Below, in pieces: positions 55,733 through 64,000 of a stretch of DNA of 64,000 nt. Numbering within the stretch: the stretch's first letter is position 1; each line of letters begins with the position of its first letter. The notes under the pieces are model-generated. The model saw nothing but the letters and a program-made list of their open reading frames with translations. It made no database searches and was not told the DNA's origin. The DNA comes from an uncultured Collinsella sp. (lineage in GTDB: Bacteria; Actinomycetota; Coriobacteriia; Coriobacteriales; Coriobacteriaceae), in the NCBI GenBank assembly GCA_959019775.1, contig CAUEPS010000006.1, positions 18,389 through 82,388 on the forward strand. The letters are read 5' to 3'. The position numbers and the translations under genes are program-made.

Positions 55733-56665
55733 ATGGCTCGTCGTACGCCTTCTCAATTGAATATGCTGCTCGCCGTCGATAAGCCGGTGGGCTGCACGTC
55801 TCACGACGTGGTGTCGCAGTGCCGGCGCGCCCTCCATGAGCGACGCGTCGGCCATGCCGGTACGCTCGACCCCATGGCCTCGGGTGTCATGGTGGTGGGC
55901 GTGGGCCAGGCGACCCGTCTGCTGGGCATGCTAACCCTCGATACCAAAAGTTATGTCGCCGACATTTCGTTTGGTGTCGAGACCAATACCGATGACGCGG
56001 AGGGCGAGGCCGTCCGCGCGGTGCCCGTTGCCCCCGAGCTGCGCAATCTCGCTTACGCCCGTGAGCAGCTGGCCGCTATGCTTGGCCCGCAGATGCAGGT
56101 GCCGCCAGCGTTTTCGGCCATCTCGGTCAATGGCGTTCGCGCCTATAAGAGTGCTCGCGAGGGCAATGCGGTTGAGTTGCCCCCGCGCCCCGTCGAGGTC
56201 TATGCCGCCGACCTGATCGCCGTGGGCGGCGAGGGCGATACGTGCGTCTGGACCGTGGCGTTTTCGGTAAGCAAAGGCACCTACATTCGCGCGCTCGCTC
56301 GCGATCTGGGTCGTGCCTGCGATAGCGCTGCACATATTTCCGCGCTGCGCCGTACGGCCTCCGGCGTGGTTTCCATTGGCGCCTGTCATGCGGTAGAGGA
56401 GCTCTCTGCCGAGACCGCTGCCGGTTTCGCTCTGGATCCCATCGCCGCCCTAGGTGCCACGCGTGTCGATTTGCCGGGTAATCTTGCAGACGACCTGCTT
56501 TGTGGCCGCCGCGTTCCCGTTGAACGCGCGCTTGCGGACTTCGATACGGCGAAGGCGCCGTTCGCGCTCGTACTCGATGGGGGACTCAAGGCGCTCGCTC
56601 ATATTGAGGGCGGCCGCTTTGTGATGGAGCACGTCTTTCCGCAGGCGATCGGCGGTGTTCGATGA
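55733..56665 (+). CDS. truB: tRNA pseudouridine-55 synthase TruB
   Basis: Converts U55 to pseudouridine in the T-loop of tRNAs. The 310-residue protein has AVDKPVGCTSHDVV, the catalytic-aspartate motif HAGTLDPMASGVMVV, YVADISFGVETNTDD and the KGTYIRALARDLG region. The C-terminal PUA-like tail is short. ATG 55733 is used. Its stop overlaps the ribF start. Confidence 0.95.
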   Translation: MARRTPSQLNMLLAVDKPVGCTSHDVVSQCRRALHERRVGHAGTLDPMASGVMVVGVGQATRLLGMLTLDTKSYVADISFGVETNTDDAEGEAVRAVPVAPELRNLAYAREQLAAMLGPQMQVPPAFSAISVNGVRAYKSAREGNAVELPPRPVEVYAADLIAVGGEGDTCVWTVAFSVSKGTYIRALARDLGRACDSAAHISALRRTASGVVSIGACHAVEELSAETAAGFALDPIAALGATRVDLPGNLADDLLCGRRVPVERALADFDTAKAPFALVLDGGLKALAHIEGGRFVMEHVFPQAIGGVR

Positions 56666-57669
56666 TGCTGACGCCCCACGAGCTCGCGCGTATCTTTTTC
56701 GCGGGTGAGTTGGATGAGGCCCGTATCGTTTCTGCCGATGCTTTTGATGGGTGCGAGTTCTTGGGTGCCGCGTCGATCGCCATTGGCGTGTTTGATGGCG
56801 TGCATCGTGGGCACCAAGAGCTGATCGAAGCGGTTATTCGCGATGCGCATGATTACGGTAGCAAAGCGGTCGTGGTCACCTTCGATCCTGATCCGGACGT
56901 CGTGGTGAGTCCGTTGCCCGCCCAAAAATTGATGACGACGGCCGACCGCCTGCATGCCCTGGCTCAAATCGGGGTCGATGCGGTGGTGGCCGTTCCCTTT
57001 ACGCCCGCCGTGGCGGCACTCGACCATGTCGGGTTTCTGGCGCTGTTGTCGCGCGTTGTCGATATTCGCTCCATTCGTGTAGGCAGCGACTTTAGGCTCG
57101 GCCGCGGCGGCGCTTCGGGCGTTGCCGAGATGCGCGCCTGGGGCACTGAGCGTGGGGTTGACGTTTACGGTCACGACCTGCTCTGCGTTAACGGGCGGAC
57201 CATCTGTGCCACGCGCATCCGCCATGAGCTGGGTCAGGGTCATGTGGAGCTGGCTGCCGAGCTTCTCGGCCGTCCCTATATGCTGCGCGGCGTTGTGGCG
57301 GCTGGCCGTCACGAGGGCTCCGATATGGGCTTTCCCACGGCAAACATCCAGGTGCCCGACGGCATCCAAGTGCCTGCCGATGGCGTCTATGAGGGTCTGG
57401 TGCTGGTCGACGATACCGTATGGCCTGCTGCCGTTAACGTCGGCCTGCCGCCGACCTATGCCGATGATGCCGCCTCGGCGCATCTCGAGGCCAACTTGAT
57501 CGGCTATGCGGGCGACCTGTATGGCGCTTCCGTGTCGCTGGCGTTTACGCGCTGGCTGCGTCCGTCTCGCGTGTTCGATTCCCTGGACGAGTTGATCGCG
57601 ACCGTCGAGGGTAATATCGACGATATTCGTCATAACTTGGGTGAGCAGGGGGTGGGCATCCGTGATTAG
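56662..57669 (+). CDS. ribF: Bifunctional riboflavin kinase / FAD synthetase RibF
   Basis: Makes FMN from riboflavin and then FAD. The N-terminal FAD-synthetase (nucleotidyltransferase) half has AIGVFDGVHRGHQEL; the C-terminal riboflavin-kinase half has GSDMGFPTANIQ and PADGVYEGLV. 335 residues, normal length. It overlaps truB at its start and dnaG at its end (GTGATTAG). Confidence 0.95.
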   Translation: MMLTPHELARIFFAGELDEARIVSADAFDGCEFLGAASIAIGVFDGVHRGHQELIEAVIRDAHDYGSKAVVVTFDPDPDVVVSPLPAQKLMTTADRLHALAQIGVDAVVAVPFTPAVAALDHVGFLALLSRVVDIRSIRVGSDFRLGRGGASGVAEMRAWGTERGVDVYGHDLLCVNGRTICATRIRHELGQGHVELAAELLGRPYMLRGVVAAGRHEGSDMGFPTANIQVPDGIQVPADGVYEGLVLVDDTVWPAAVNVGLPPTYADDAASAHLEANLIGYAGDLYGASVSLAFTRWLRPSRVFDSLDELIATVEGNIDDIRHNLGEQGVGIRD

Positions 57670-59791
57670 CGATGAGGAAAAAGATCAGGTACGCGCGGCG
57701 TCGGACTTGGTTGCCATCGTGCAGGAAACGGTCGAGCTCAAGCCCCGCGGCCATGAGTTTTGGGGCTGCTGCCCGTTCCATGGCGAAAAGACCCCGTCGT
57801 TTCACATTATCCCTGCTACGCAGGTATGGCACTGCTTTGGCTGCGGCGAGGGCGGCGACGTCTTCACCTATATCATGAAGCGCGAGAACCTGAGTTTTCC
57901 CGAGTCGATCCGCTATTTGGCTGATCGTGCGGGCATTGAACTGCACGATACCGGTGCGCAGCGCGATCGCGGCACCAAGCGCGCCCGCATCTATGACCTG
58001 TGCGCCGAGACGGCTCAGTTCTACCACACCATGCTTATGCGCGGTAAGGACAGCCGTCCGCGCGAGTACTTTGCCAGCCGTGGCATGGGTGGAGACGTCT
58101 GTCGCCGCTACTGCCTGGGCTTTGCGCCGGGTCGCAACGCACTGGTTTCGCATCTGTCTCAAGCGGGCTTTACCCCGCAGGAGATGATTGACGCCAACGT
58201 GGCCGTGAGCCGTGGGCGCGGACAGCTTGCCGACCGTTTTTACGACCGTGTGATGTTTCCCATCTTTGATGAGCAGGGTCACAATATCGCCTTTGGCGGG
58301 CGCATTATGGGCGATGGTCAGCCTAAGTACCTCAACACCGCCGAGACGAGCGTGTTTCATAAAAAGCGAAACCTCTACGGCTTTAACTGGGCCAAGGAGT
58401 TTATCGTCGCGCAGGATACCGCCATCGTGGTGGAGGGCTATACCGACTGCATCGCCTGCTGGGAGGCAGGGATCAAAAACGTCGTCGCCACGCTGGGCAC
58501 GGCGCTCACGGAACATCACGTTAAGACACTCACCCGCTTTGCCAAGCGCATTGTATATATGTTCGATGGCGACGCCGCCGGTCAAAAGGCCGCTCGCCGC
58601 GCGATTCAGTTTATCGAGCAGGATTCGATGGACCTGCGCAGCGTGGTGCTGCCCGACGGCAACGACCCCATGGAGTTCATCACGGCGCATGGCGGCGAGG
58701 CACTTCAGGCGCGCATCGATGCCGCCGAGCCCCTCATGGACTTTGTCTACCGCTCGCTGCAGGAGTCGAGCGACATTACCACGCCGGGCGGTCGCGCCAA
58801 AGCGCTCGAGGATGCGTTGACGCTCATCTATCCGCTGCGCGACAGCTATATGATCGACACGTACTTTATCCAGATTGCCGACCTGTTGGGTTTGGACCTG
58901 GAGACCGTGCGCGCGAGTTCGGGCCGCGTGTTTCGCGATGTCGCCAAGCGTGAGGATGCCGAGCGCCGGCGTGAGCAGAACTACGAGCGTCAACGCGCGC
59001 AAGCTGAGCGCGCGGGCGGTTCGCAGGGACGAAGCTCGGGCGGCGGTGCGGCTGGTGCGCGCAGTACCGGTCGCGGTGCCTGGGCCGCGGGTGCGACGCC
59101 GCCGGTGTCCGCACCGGTCGAGGAGGACCCGTACGACTACGTTCCGCTTGATGCCTATGGGGCCGCGCCGGTGGAGGTCGACGAGGATCTGCCGCCAATC
59201 GATGTGCCAGCGGGGATGGAAAGCGCTGCGCCCGTTGCCGATAGTTCAAGCGCGGCGGCAGCTCCGTCGATGCCGATTGTTTTGACCGATCTGGAGCGGA
59301 AATCCCTGGCGGGGGAGCGCGAGCTGCTGACGATGCTCACGAGCTACCCCGATCTGTTCCGCACGTATGCCGATCGCATTTGTTCTATCGAGTGGGTCGA
59401 CCCGCGTCACGAGTCCATTGCGTGGGCCGTGCTGGCAACGCCGCCGGGAACCGATCCTGCGGCATGCATGGATGCGGCGCGGGCGGTGTGTCCCGAGGCG
59501 GCGTCGCTTGTCAGCGCCGGGCGCATCTCGGCGACGAGCAAGCACCCGACCGAGACGAACATCGTCTTTATGCTCGATACGCTCGAGCTCTACACCATCA
59601 AACGTCGCATGCGAGCCGCGCAGGCCAAGTTGCGTCAGGACCGTTCACTCGACGATGAGGCTCGTCGCGTGCTGACGATGCAGGCGGTGCAAGATTCACA
59701 GCGCCAGCGCGAGCTCCAAAAGTCGATCGGTGGCGTGGCCGACCCGTTCCGTTTGATCGGTTTGGAGACCGCAGGTGCCGATCAGGCCTAG
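57662..59791 (+). CDS. dnaG: DNA primase DnaG
   Basis: Makes RNA primers for replication. The 709-residue protein has the CHC2 zinc finger (GCCPFHGEKTPSFH, then WHCFGCGEGGD), the catalytic TOPRIM domain (VVEGYTDCIACWEAG, FDGDAAGQKAA), and a C-terminal DnaB-interaction region separated by a low-complexity linker (about 430-540) rich in G, A and R. GTG 57662 has AGGGGG upstream and overlaps the ribF stop. rpoD follows 110 nt later, the macromolecular-synthesis order. Confidence 0.96.
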   Translation: MISDEEKDQVRAASDLVAIVQETVELKPRGHEFWGCCPFHGEKTPSFHIIPATQVWHCFGCGEGGDVFTYIMKRENLSFPESIRYLADRAGIELHDTGAQRDRGTKRARIYDLCAETAQFYHTMLMRGKDSRPREYFASRGMGGDVCRRYCLGFAPGRNALVSHLSQAGFTPQEMIDANVAVSRGRGQLADRFYDRVMFPIFDEQGHNIAFGGRIMGDGQPKYLNTAETSVFHKKRNLYGFNWAKEFIVAQDTAIVVEGYTDCIACWEAGIKNVVATLGTALTEHHVKTLTRFAKRIVYMFDGDAAGQKAARRAIQFIEQDSMDLRSVVLPDGNDPMEFITAHGGEALQARIDAAEPLMDFVYRSLQESSDITTPGGRAKALEDALTLIYPLRDSYMIDTYFIQIADLLGLDLETVRASSGRVFRDVAKREDAERRREQNYERQRAQAERAGGSQGRSSGGGAAGARSTGRGAWAAGATPPVSAPVEEDPYDYVPLDAYGAAPVEVDEDLPPIDVPAGMESAAPVADSSSAAAAPSMPIVLTDLERKSLAGERELLTMLTSYPDLFRTYADRICSIEWVDPRHESIAWAVLATPPGTDPAACMDAARAVCPEAASLVSAGRISATSKHPTETNIVFMLDTLELYTIKRRMRAAQAKLRQDRSLDDEARRVLTMQAVQDSQRQRELQKSIGGVADPFRLIGLETAGADQA

Positions 59792-59901
59792 ATGTTGTGG
59801 TCAACCAGCGTATTCTCGCCTATATCCTGTCTTTATTTTGGGTATAGAGGTCTACGTGTGTGCTAAAGTATTGAGTCCTGTGGACTACGAAGGGAGAATC
59901 T

Positions 59902-61242
59902 GTGCCAAAAAAGACTGAGAGCACGGGTACTGGGCTGGAATCCTACGTTGCAAAGCTCATGGGCAATGGCTCAAACAGGACTTCGGTAACCGAGGACGAG
60001 ATTCAGGTCGCCCTGAAGGACATCGATGTTTCCGACGAGCAGCTCAACGCGGTGTATTCCGCGCTGCGCAACAGCGGCATCCAGATTATCTCCGCGAGCG
60101 GAAACGACGACGCCCCCATGGACGTCGACGATGACGATAACGATACCGACGATTTCGATGACGACGAGCACGATTCTGGCTCGCTCGACGATCATGAGCT
60201 TAAGATGGCCCGTCAGGCCGACGCCGAGATGGGTTCCTCCAAGAGCAAGAAGAAGCGCACCGTGCGCACGTCCCGTTCGCGCTCGCGCGTGCGTGGCATC
60301 GATGCCTCCACGGTGATGCTGACCGGCGACCCGGTTCGTATGTACCTCAAGGAGATCGGTAAGGTCGACCTGCTGACCGCATCTGAAGAGGTCGATCTGG
60401 CCATGAAGATCGAGGCCGGTCTGGAGGCCACCGAGAAGCTCGAGGCTGCCGAGGCGGGCGAGATCGAGCTCACTCGTGCCGAGATGCGTCGTCTTACGCG
60501 CATTGAGAACGTGGGCCTCGAGGCCAAGCAGGCGCTGATCAGCGCTAACCTGCGTCTGGTCGTCTCCATTGCCAAGCGCTATGTCGGTCGCGGCATGCTG
60601 TTCCTGGACCTGATCCAGGAGGGCAACCTCGGTCTGATCCGCGCCGTCGAGAAGTTCGACTATCAGAAGGGCTTCAAGTTTTCCACGTATGCCACGTGGT
60701 GGATCCGTCAGGCCATCACGCGCGCCATCGCCGACCAGGCACGTACCATTCGTATTCCCGTGCACATGGTCGAGACCATCAACAAACTCGTCCGCGTGCA
60801 GCGCCAGCTCCTCCAGGACCTGGGTCGCGACCCGACCCCCGAGGAGATCGGTGCCGAGATGGATATGAGCGCCGACCGCGTCCGCGAGATCCAGAAGATT
60901 TCGCAGGAGCCCGTGTCGCTCGAGACCCCCATCGGCGAGGAAGAAGATTCGCAGCTAGGCGACTTCATCGAGGACTCCCAGGCTATCGTTCCGCCCGATG
61001 CGGCCAGCTTCTCCATGCTGCAGGAGCAGCTCACCCAGGTGCTCGACTCGCTTGCCGATCGTGAGCGCAAGGTTATCGAGCTGCGCTTTGGCCTTGTCGA
61101 CGGACATCCCCGCACGCTCGAGGAAGTCGGTCGCGAGTTTGGCGTCACGCGCGAGCGTATCCGTCAGATCGAGTCCAAGACCCTGGCCAAGCTCCGCCAC
61201 CCCAGCCGCTCCAGCAAGCTCAAAGATTACATCGAGTCTTAG
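59902..61242 (+). CDS. rpoD: Primary sigma factor RpoD/SigA
   Basis: The housekeeping sigma factor, 446 residues. An acidic N-terminal region 1.1 ([18 protein letters not shown]) is followed by a basic spacer, then region 1.2 ([13 protein letters not shown]), region 2 ([18 protein letters not shown] and [13 protein letters not shown] for -10 recognition), region 3, and region 4.2 ([20 protein letters not shown]) for -35 recognition. GTG 59902 follows GAAGGGAGAATCT. It lies directly after dnaG with its own likely promoter in the gap, which I could not place with confidence. Confidence 0.96.
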   Translation: MPKKTESTGTGLESYVAKLMGNGSNRTSVTEDEIQVALKDIDVSDEQLNAVYSALRNSGIQIISASGNDDAPMDVDDDDNDTDDFDDDEHDSGSLDDHELKMARQADAEMGSSKSKKKRTVRTSRSRSRVRGIDASTVMLTGDPVRMYLKEIGKVDLLTASEEVDLAMKIEAGLEATEKLEAAEAGEIELTRAEMRRLTRIENVGLEAKQALISANLRLVVSIAKRYVGRGMLFLDLIQEGNLGLIRAVEKFDYQKGFKFSTYATWWIRQAITRAIADQARTIRIPVHMVETINKLVRVQRQLLQDLGRDPTPEEIGAEMDMSADRVREIQKISQEPVSLETPIGEEEDSQLGDFIEDSQAIVPPDAASFSMLQEQLTQVLDSLADRERKVIELRFGLVDGHPRTLEEVGREFGVTRERIRQIESKTLAKLRHPSRSSKLKDYIES

Positions 61243-61243
61243 T

Positions 61244-61273
61244 AGTTACGGCGTTTTACCAAACGCCGTAACT
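61244..61273. terminator. Hairpin after rpoD
   Basis: Perfect 13-bp arms AGTTACGGCGTTT (61244-61256) and AAACGCCGTAACT (61261-61273). No T-run. The right flank (ACTGGTCGACGCTGCGCG) resembles that of the hairpin after the Pel operon, so it may be part of a repeated element. Confidence 0.6.
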
Positions 61274-61380
61274 GGTCGACGCTGCGCGGGCATTGTCAAA
61301 ACATCGGCGTTTCCGTTGCTGGTGCCGGCAGTTAGGCCGTCCCCAAGGGATCATGGCGAGAAAATTTCTTAAAAAAGTTC

Positions 61381-61408
61381 TTGCCCTGAGCGTAATCGTC
61401 CGTATAAT
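61381..61408 (+). promoter_or_regulatory. Promoter of the tRNA-Asn genes
   Basis: TTGCCC (61381-61386), 16-nt spacer, perfect TATAAT (61403-61408), 31 nt upstream of the first tRNA-Asn. Confidence 0.8.
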
Positions 61409-61438
61409 AAACTTCGTTGCTTGAGAGCACGCACCTAT

Positions 61439-61513
61439 TCCTCGGTAGCTCAATGGTAGAGCACGCGGCTGTTAACCGCGCTGTTGTAGGTTCGAGTCCT
61501 ACCCGGGGAGCCA
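61439..61513 (+). tRNA. tRNA-Asn (GUU), copy 1
   Basis: Acceptor TCCTCGG/CCGGGGA, anticodon loop CTGTTAA (GUU), TTCGAGT T-loop, discriminator G and encoded CCA. 75 nt with CCA. It is identical to the second copy 108 nt downstream. Confidence 0.97.
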
Positions 61514-61546
61514 GAATTTTCCAGCCCTCTCCGTTGGGCTTAAAAT

Positions 61547-61621
61547 TCCTCGGTAGCTCAATGGTAGAGCACGCGGCTGTTAACCGCGCTGTTGTAGGTT
61601 CGAGTCCTACCCGGGGAGCCA
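61547..61621 (+). tRNA. tRNA-Asn (GUU), copy 2
   Basis: Identical in all positions to copy 1, including the encoded CCA. The 33-nt spacer ends in an AT-rich stretch. A terminator follows. Confidence 0.97.
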
Positions 61622-61630
61622 GGTTGTTAA

Positions 61631-61659
61631 ACCCGTCGCTTATGCGGCGGGTTTTTTTC
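61631..61659 (+). terminator. Terminator of the tRNA-Asn unit
   Basis: Arms ACCCGTCGC (61631-61639) and GCGGCGGGT (61644-61652), one wobble pair, followed by TTTTTT. Confidence 0.88.
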
Positions 61660-61816
61660 ATGCCGCGACTACTTTACGCGAACGTTGCCATATCAACATT
61701 TCGTGTCGAGGATGTAATCCTGCGACCCACCACCTCAACATGGCGCGGTCGTTGTAAAATGTTGCAATGATTGCTCCCACGACATGGTGCTGCGAGCACC
61801 AGATAAGGAGATTCTT

Positions 61817-62173
61817 GTGTCTGAGACCATTAACGGCAGCCTGAGCGTCTCGAACGACGTTATTGCCGATATTGCCGGTTATGCCGCGATGACGTGCTAC
61901 GGCGTCGTCGGTATGGCCGAACAGCTCCAGGGCGCCGAGAGCGTGCGCCTGCTTGCCGGCCAGCGCCTCCGCAAGGGCGTGCTTGTCTCCGCCGACGAGA
62001 ACGGCCTCATGGTCGACCTTCACGTCGTGCTCGAGAACGGCGTCAACATGAAGTCCGTTTGCCACAATCTTTCGAGCTCCGTTGCCTTCACTCTGCAGGA
62101 GATCGCCCAGATCGATCCCGCCAGCCTTAAGATCGGCATTCACATCGACGCGCTCAAGAGCCGTCTGAACTAG
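61817..62173 (+). CDS. Asp23/Gls24 family envelope-stress protein
   Basis: A 118-residue Asp23-type protein: INGSLSVSNDVIADIAGYAA and GVNMKSVCHNLSSSVAFTLQ are typical. GTG 61817 has AAGGAG 7 nt upstream; the longer in-frame start is not supported. In this position, before the DAK/FakA gene, small Asp23 proteins are conserved across Firmicutes and Coriobacteria (YloU with YloV). Function is linked to envelope stress or fatty-acid handling. Confidence 0.9.
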   Translation: MSETINGSLSVSNDVIADIAGYAAMTCYGVVGMAEQLQGAESVRLLAGQRLRKGVLVSADENGLMVDLHVVLENGVNMKSVCHNLSSSVAFTLQEIAQIDPASLKIGIHIDALKSRLN

Positions 62174-62200
62174 CATCCGAACACGGAGATTTCACTACTC

Positions 62201-63862
62201 ATGATTGCAAAGACCATTCGCACCTGTTTTCCGATCGCTGCGGCTGCTGTTTCCGACAAGGCCGAGGAGATCAACAAGCTCAACGTCTTCCCCGTACCCG
62301 ACGGTGACACCGGCACCAACATGTCGCTCACGCTGGCTTCGGTGACCAAGGAGCTCTCCGCCCTTCCCGCCGATGCCGACATGGAGGCCATTGCCGGCGC
62401 CATCACCCATGGCTCCCTGATGGGTGCCCGCGGCAACTCCGGCGTCATCACCTCGCAGATTCTGCGCGGTGTGGCTGAGGGTCTCGTCTCTGCCGATGAG
62501 CCCATTACGTCTGCCAACATCGCCTTCGCCTTCCGTCGCGCCGTCAAGGTCGCCTTCCAAGCCGTCCGCAAGCCCATCGAAGGCACGATCCTCACGGTCC
62601 TGCGCGATGTCTCGACCAAGGCCGACGAGTGCGAAAAGAAGAAGTTCTCGGCCGAGGATGCGCTCGATGCCATCGTCGTCGAGGCCTACCAGTCCGTCGC
62701 ACGCACGCCCGACCTGCTGCCCGTTCTGAAGGAGAACGGCGTGGTCGACTCCGGCGCCTTTGGCTTTGCCATCTTCCTGGAGAACTTTGTTGCCGCCGCT
62801 CTTGGTCGCAGCACCGTTGTCGAGGATTTCTCCGCCACGTTTGATTCAGCCGGCTCTGCCCGCGACGCGGCCCTCGGTCGCGTTGAGATCGAGGCCAACG
62901 ACGACTGGGAGGGCTCGGAGTTCCGCTACTGCAACGAGTTCCTCTTTAAGGCTGACGCCCCGTTTGACGAGGACGAGTGCCTTAAGTTCCTGGGCTCCAT
63001 GGGCGACTGCGAGCTGCTCGTGGGTGCCTACCCCGACTACAAGATTCACGTGCACTCCAACACCCCCAACCTGGTGCTCGAGCACATGCTGCAGCTCGGT
63101 CAGATCTACGAGGTCTTTATCCACAACATGGAGATGGAGGCCCACGACCGTACCGCTAAGATTCACGAGGACCAGGAAAAGGCCGCCGAGCCCGCCAAGG
63201 CGTTGGGTTTTGTTGCCGTTGCCGCCGGTTCGGGCGAGGCCGACATCCTCAAGTCTCTTGGCGTTGACGTGATCGTCTCGGGTGGCCAGACCATGAACCC
63301 CTCGACTGCCGACCTGCTGGGCGCCGTCGACCAGGTCAACGCGACCTCGGTCATCATCCTGCCCAATAACGGCAACATCCGCATGGCTGCCGAGGCTGCC
63401 GCGTCTGCCTGCACCGACAAGAAGGTTGCCGTCGTTCCCACCAAGACCGTCCCGCAGGCGTTCTCCGCGCTGTTCGCAGTCCTGCCCGATTCCGAGCTCG
63501 AGGACGCCGTTGCCGGCATGGTCGACGCCATCAGCGAGGTTCGCGATGGCGAGGTCACCCGTGCCGTGCGCGATTCCAGCGCCTCTGACGGCTCTCCGAT
63601 TCACTCCGGTGACGTCATGGGTATCATTGCCGGCTCCATCGACGTGGTCGGCTCCGACGTGAAGCAGGTCACGCTCGACTGCATCAACCGCATGCAGGAG
63701 GAAGAGGAGGGCGACGCGCTGACGATTCTGGCCGGCGAGGAGCTGTCCGATGAGGCCTTCCAGGAGATCGTCGACGCCATCGAGGAAGCTCAGCCCGACT
63801 TGGAGATTGACGCCCATCGTGGCGAGCAGCCGCTCTATCCCGTGATCTTCTCGATCGAGTAG
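62201..63862 (+). CDS. DAK2/FakA-type fatty-acid kinase catalytic subunit (YloV)
   Basis: A 553-residue protein. The N-terminal DhaL-like kinase domain (about 1-200) has the Mg-ATP motif NVFPVPDGDTGTNMS and GSLMGARGNSGVI; the middle FakA domain and a C-terminal DegV-like-contact part follow (SGGQTMNPSTADLL, NNGNIRMAA). FakA phosphorylates fatty acids held by FakB (DegV) partners, for incorporation into lipids. No FakB is in the window. It begins 27 nt after Asp23 and 10 nt before recG. Confidence 0.9.
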   Translation: MIAKTIRTCFPIAAAAVSDKAEEINKLNVFPVPDGDTGTNMSLTLASVTKELSALPADADMEAIAGAITHGSLMGARGNSGVITSQILRGVAEGLVSADEPITSANIAFAFRRAVKVAFQAVRKPIEGTILTVLRDVSTKADECEKKKFSAEDALDAIVVEAYQSVARTPDLLPVLKENGVVDSGAFGFAIFLENFVAAALGRSTVVEDFSATFDSAGSARDAALGRVEIEANDDWEGSEFRYCNEFLFKADAPFDEDECLKFLGSMGDCELLVGAYPDYKIHVHSNTPNLVLEHMLQLGQIYEVFIHNMEMEAHDRTAKIHEDQEKAAEPAKALGFVAVAAGSGEADILKSLGVDVIVSGGQTMNPSTADLLGAVDQVNATSVIILPNNGNIRMAAEAAASACTDKKVAVVPTKTVPQAFSALFAVLPDSELEDAVAGMVDAISEVRDGEVTRAVRDSSASDGSPIHSGDVMGIIAGSIDVVGSDVKQVTLDCINRMQEEEEGDALTILAGEELSDEAFQEIVDAIEEAQPDLEIDAHRGEQPLYPVIFSIE

Positions 63863-63872
63863 GCATCTGCCC

Positions 63873-64000
63873 ATGTCCGAGCTCTGCTCCGTGCCGCGCG
63901 TCTCGGAGCGCTTTGCCCAGAGCAATGCGCTCGACGAGGATATCGCGCGACTCAAATATGTTTCGGGTAAACGTGAGGAGGCCCTTCGCCGTCTGGGAAT
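63873..64000 (+). CDS. recG: ATP-dependent DNA helicase RecG (N-terminal part, runs off the window)
   Basis: Open from ATG 63873 to the last base. The visible 42 codons end in LKYVSGKREEALRRLGI, the helix-hairpin-helix-like start typical of RecG in the order yloU-yloV-recG. Only the first few percent of the helicase is visible, so the call rests on that segment and on gene order. Confidence 0.75.
   Translation, partial: MSELCSVPRVSERFAQSNALDEDIARLKYVSGKREEALRRLG

Overview
The window looks like a chromosomal segment of a Coriobacteriia member, most probably a gut Collinsella. This is an inference from the moderately GC-rich actinobacterial coding style, a fused RmlC-RmlD enzyme, a VTC/CotH-decorated Pel-type locus and a compact rimP-nusA-infB-rbfA-nrnA-truB-ribF-dnaG-rpoD backbone. 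No taxonomic marker such as 16S rRNA is present.

Layout. (1) 1-24.8 kb: a surface-polysaccharide region. It holds a family-2 glycosyltransferase (GT), a DUF2304 protein and a DUF2142 membrane protein; a giant GT2-GT2-WsaF protein and a second WsaF-type GT with a frameshift at a G7 tract; dTDP-rhamnose synthesis (rmlA, rmlB, fused rmlCD); a DUF4012 protein with an early frameshift; more GT2 and GT4 enzymes; and a Wzm/Wzt ABC exporter. The very GC-rich rhamnose genes are interrupted by an AT-richer pair: a small RelA/SpoT-type synthetase and an overlapping 76-residue protein, a candidate toxin-antitoxin or defence module. (2) 24.8-27.5 kb: a decayed patch. It holds a second wzt copy with an in-frame internal deletion plus a 1-nt frameshift, a tRNA-Arg(UCU), remnants of a Septu-like PtuA/PtuB defence pair, and an orphan AAA ATPase. 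(3) 27.6-38.8 kb: a tightly overlapping eight-gene operon, PelD (with an extra N-terminal domain), PelE-like, PelA-type deacetylase, PelF, PelG, CotH kinase, VTC polyphosphate polymerase and DUF4956. The PelD keeps an RxxD c-di-GMP I-site but has lost GGDEF. (4) 39.0-43.2 kb: sucrose use, with a LacI regulator, a PTS EIIBC and a GH32 hydrolase; three near-identical operators mark the regulon. (5) 43.3-49.5 kb: a divergent Cys/Met-type PLP protein lacking the usual lysine, a ModE-like regulator, IMP dehydrogenase and LeuRS, with several long perfect inverted repeats between them. (6) 49.6-64 kb: the translation/transcription/replication housekeeping block, two identical tRNA-Asn genes, an Asp23 protein, a FakA/YloV-type DAK protein and the start of recG.

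How the genes fit together. Regions 1 and 3 are two independent envelope-polysaccharide systems: a rhamnose-containing glycan exported by Wzm/Wzt, and a secreted Pel-like polymer made by PelF/PelG and probably switched by c-di-GMP. The accessory patches sit between these blocks, which is where frameshifts, deletions and foreign-looking genes concentrate. The most interesting items are the Pel/CotH/VTC/DUF4956 operon, the RelA-like two-gene module inside the rhamnose genes, the Septu remnant beside tRNA-Arg, and the long perfect inverted repeats around guaB and leuS.
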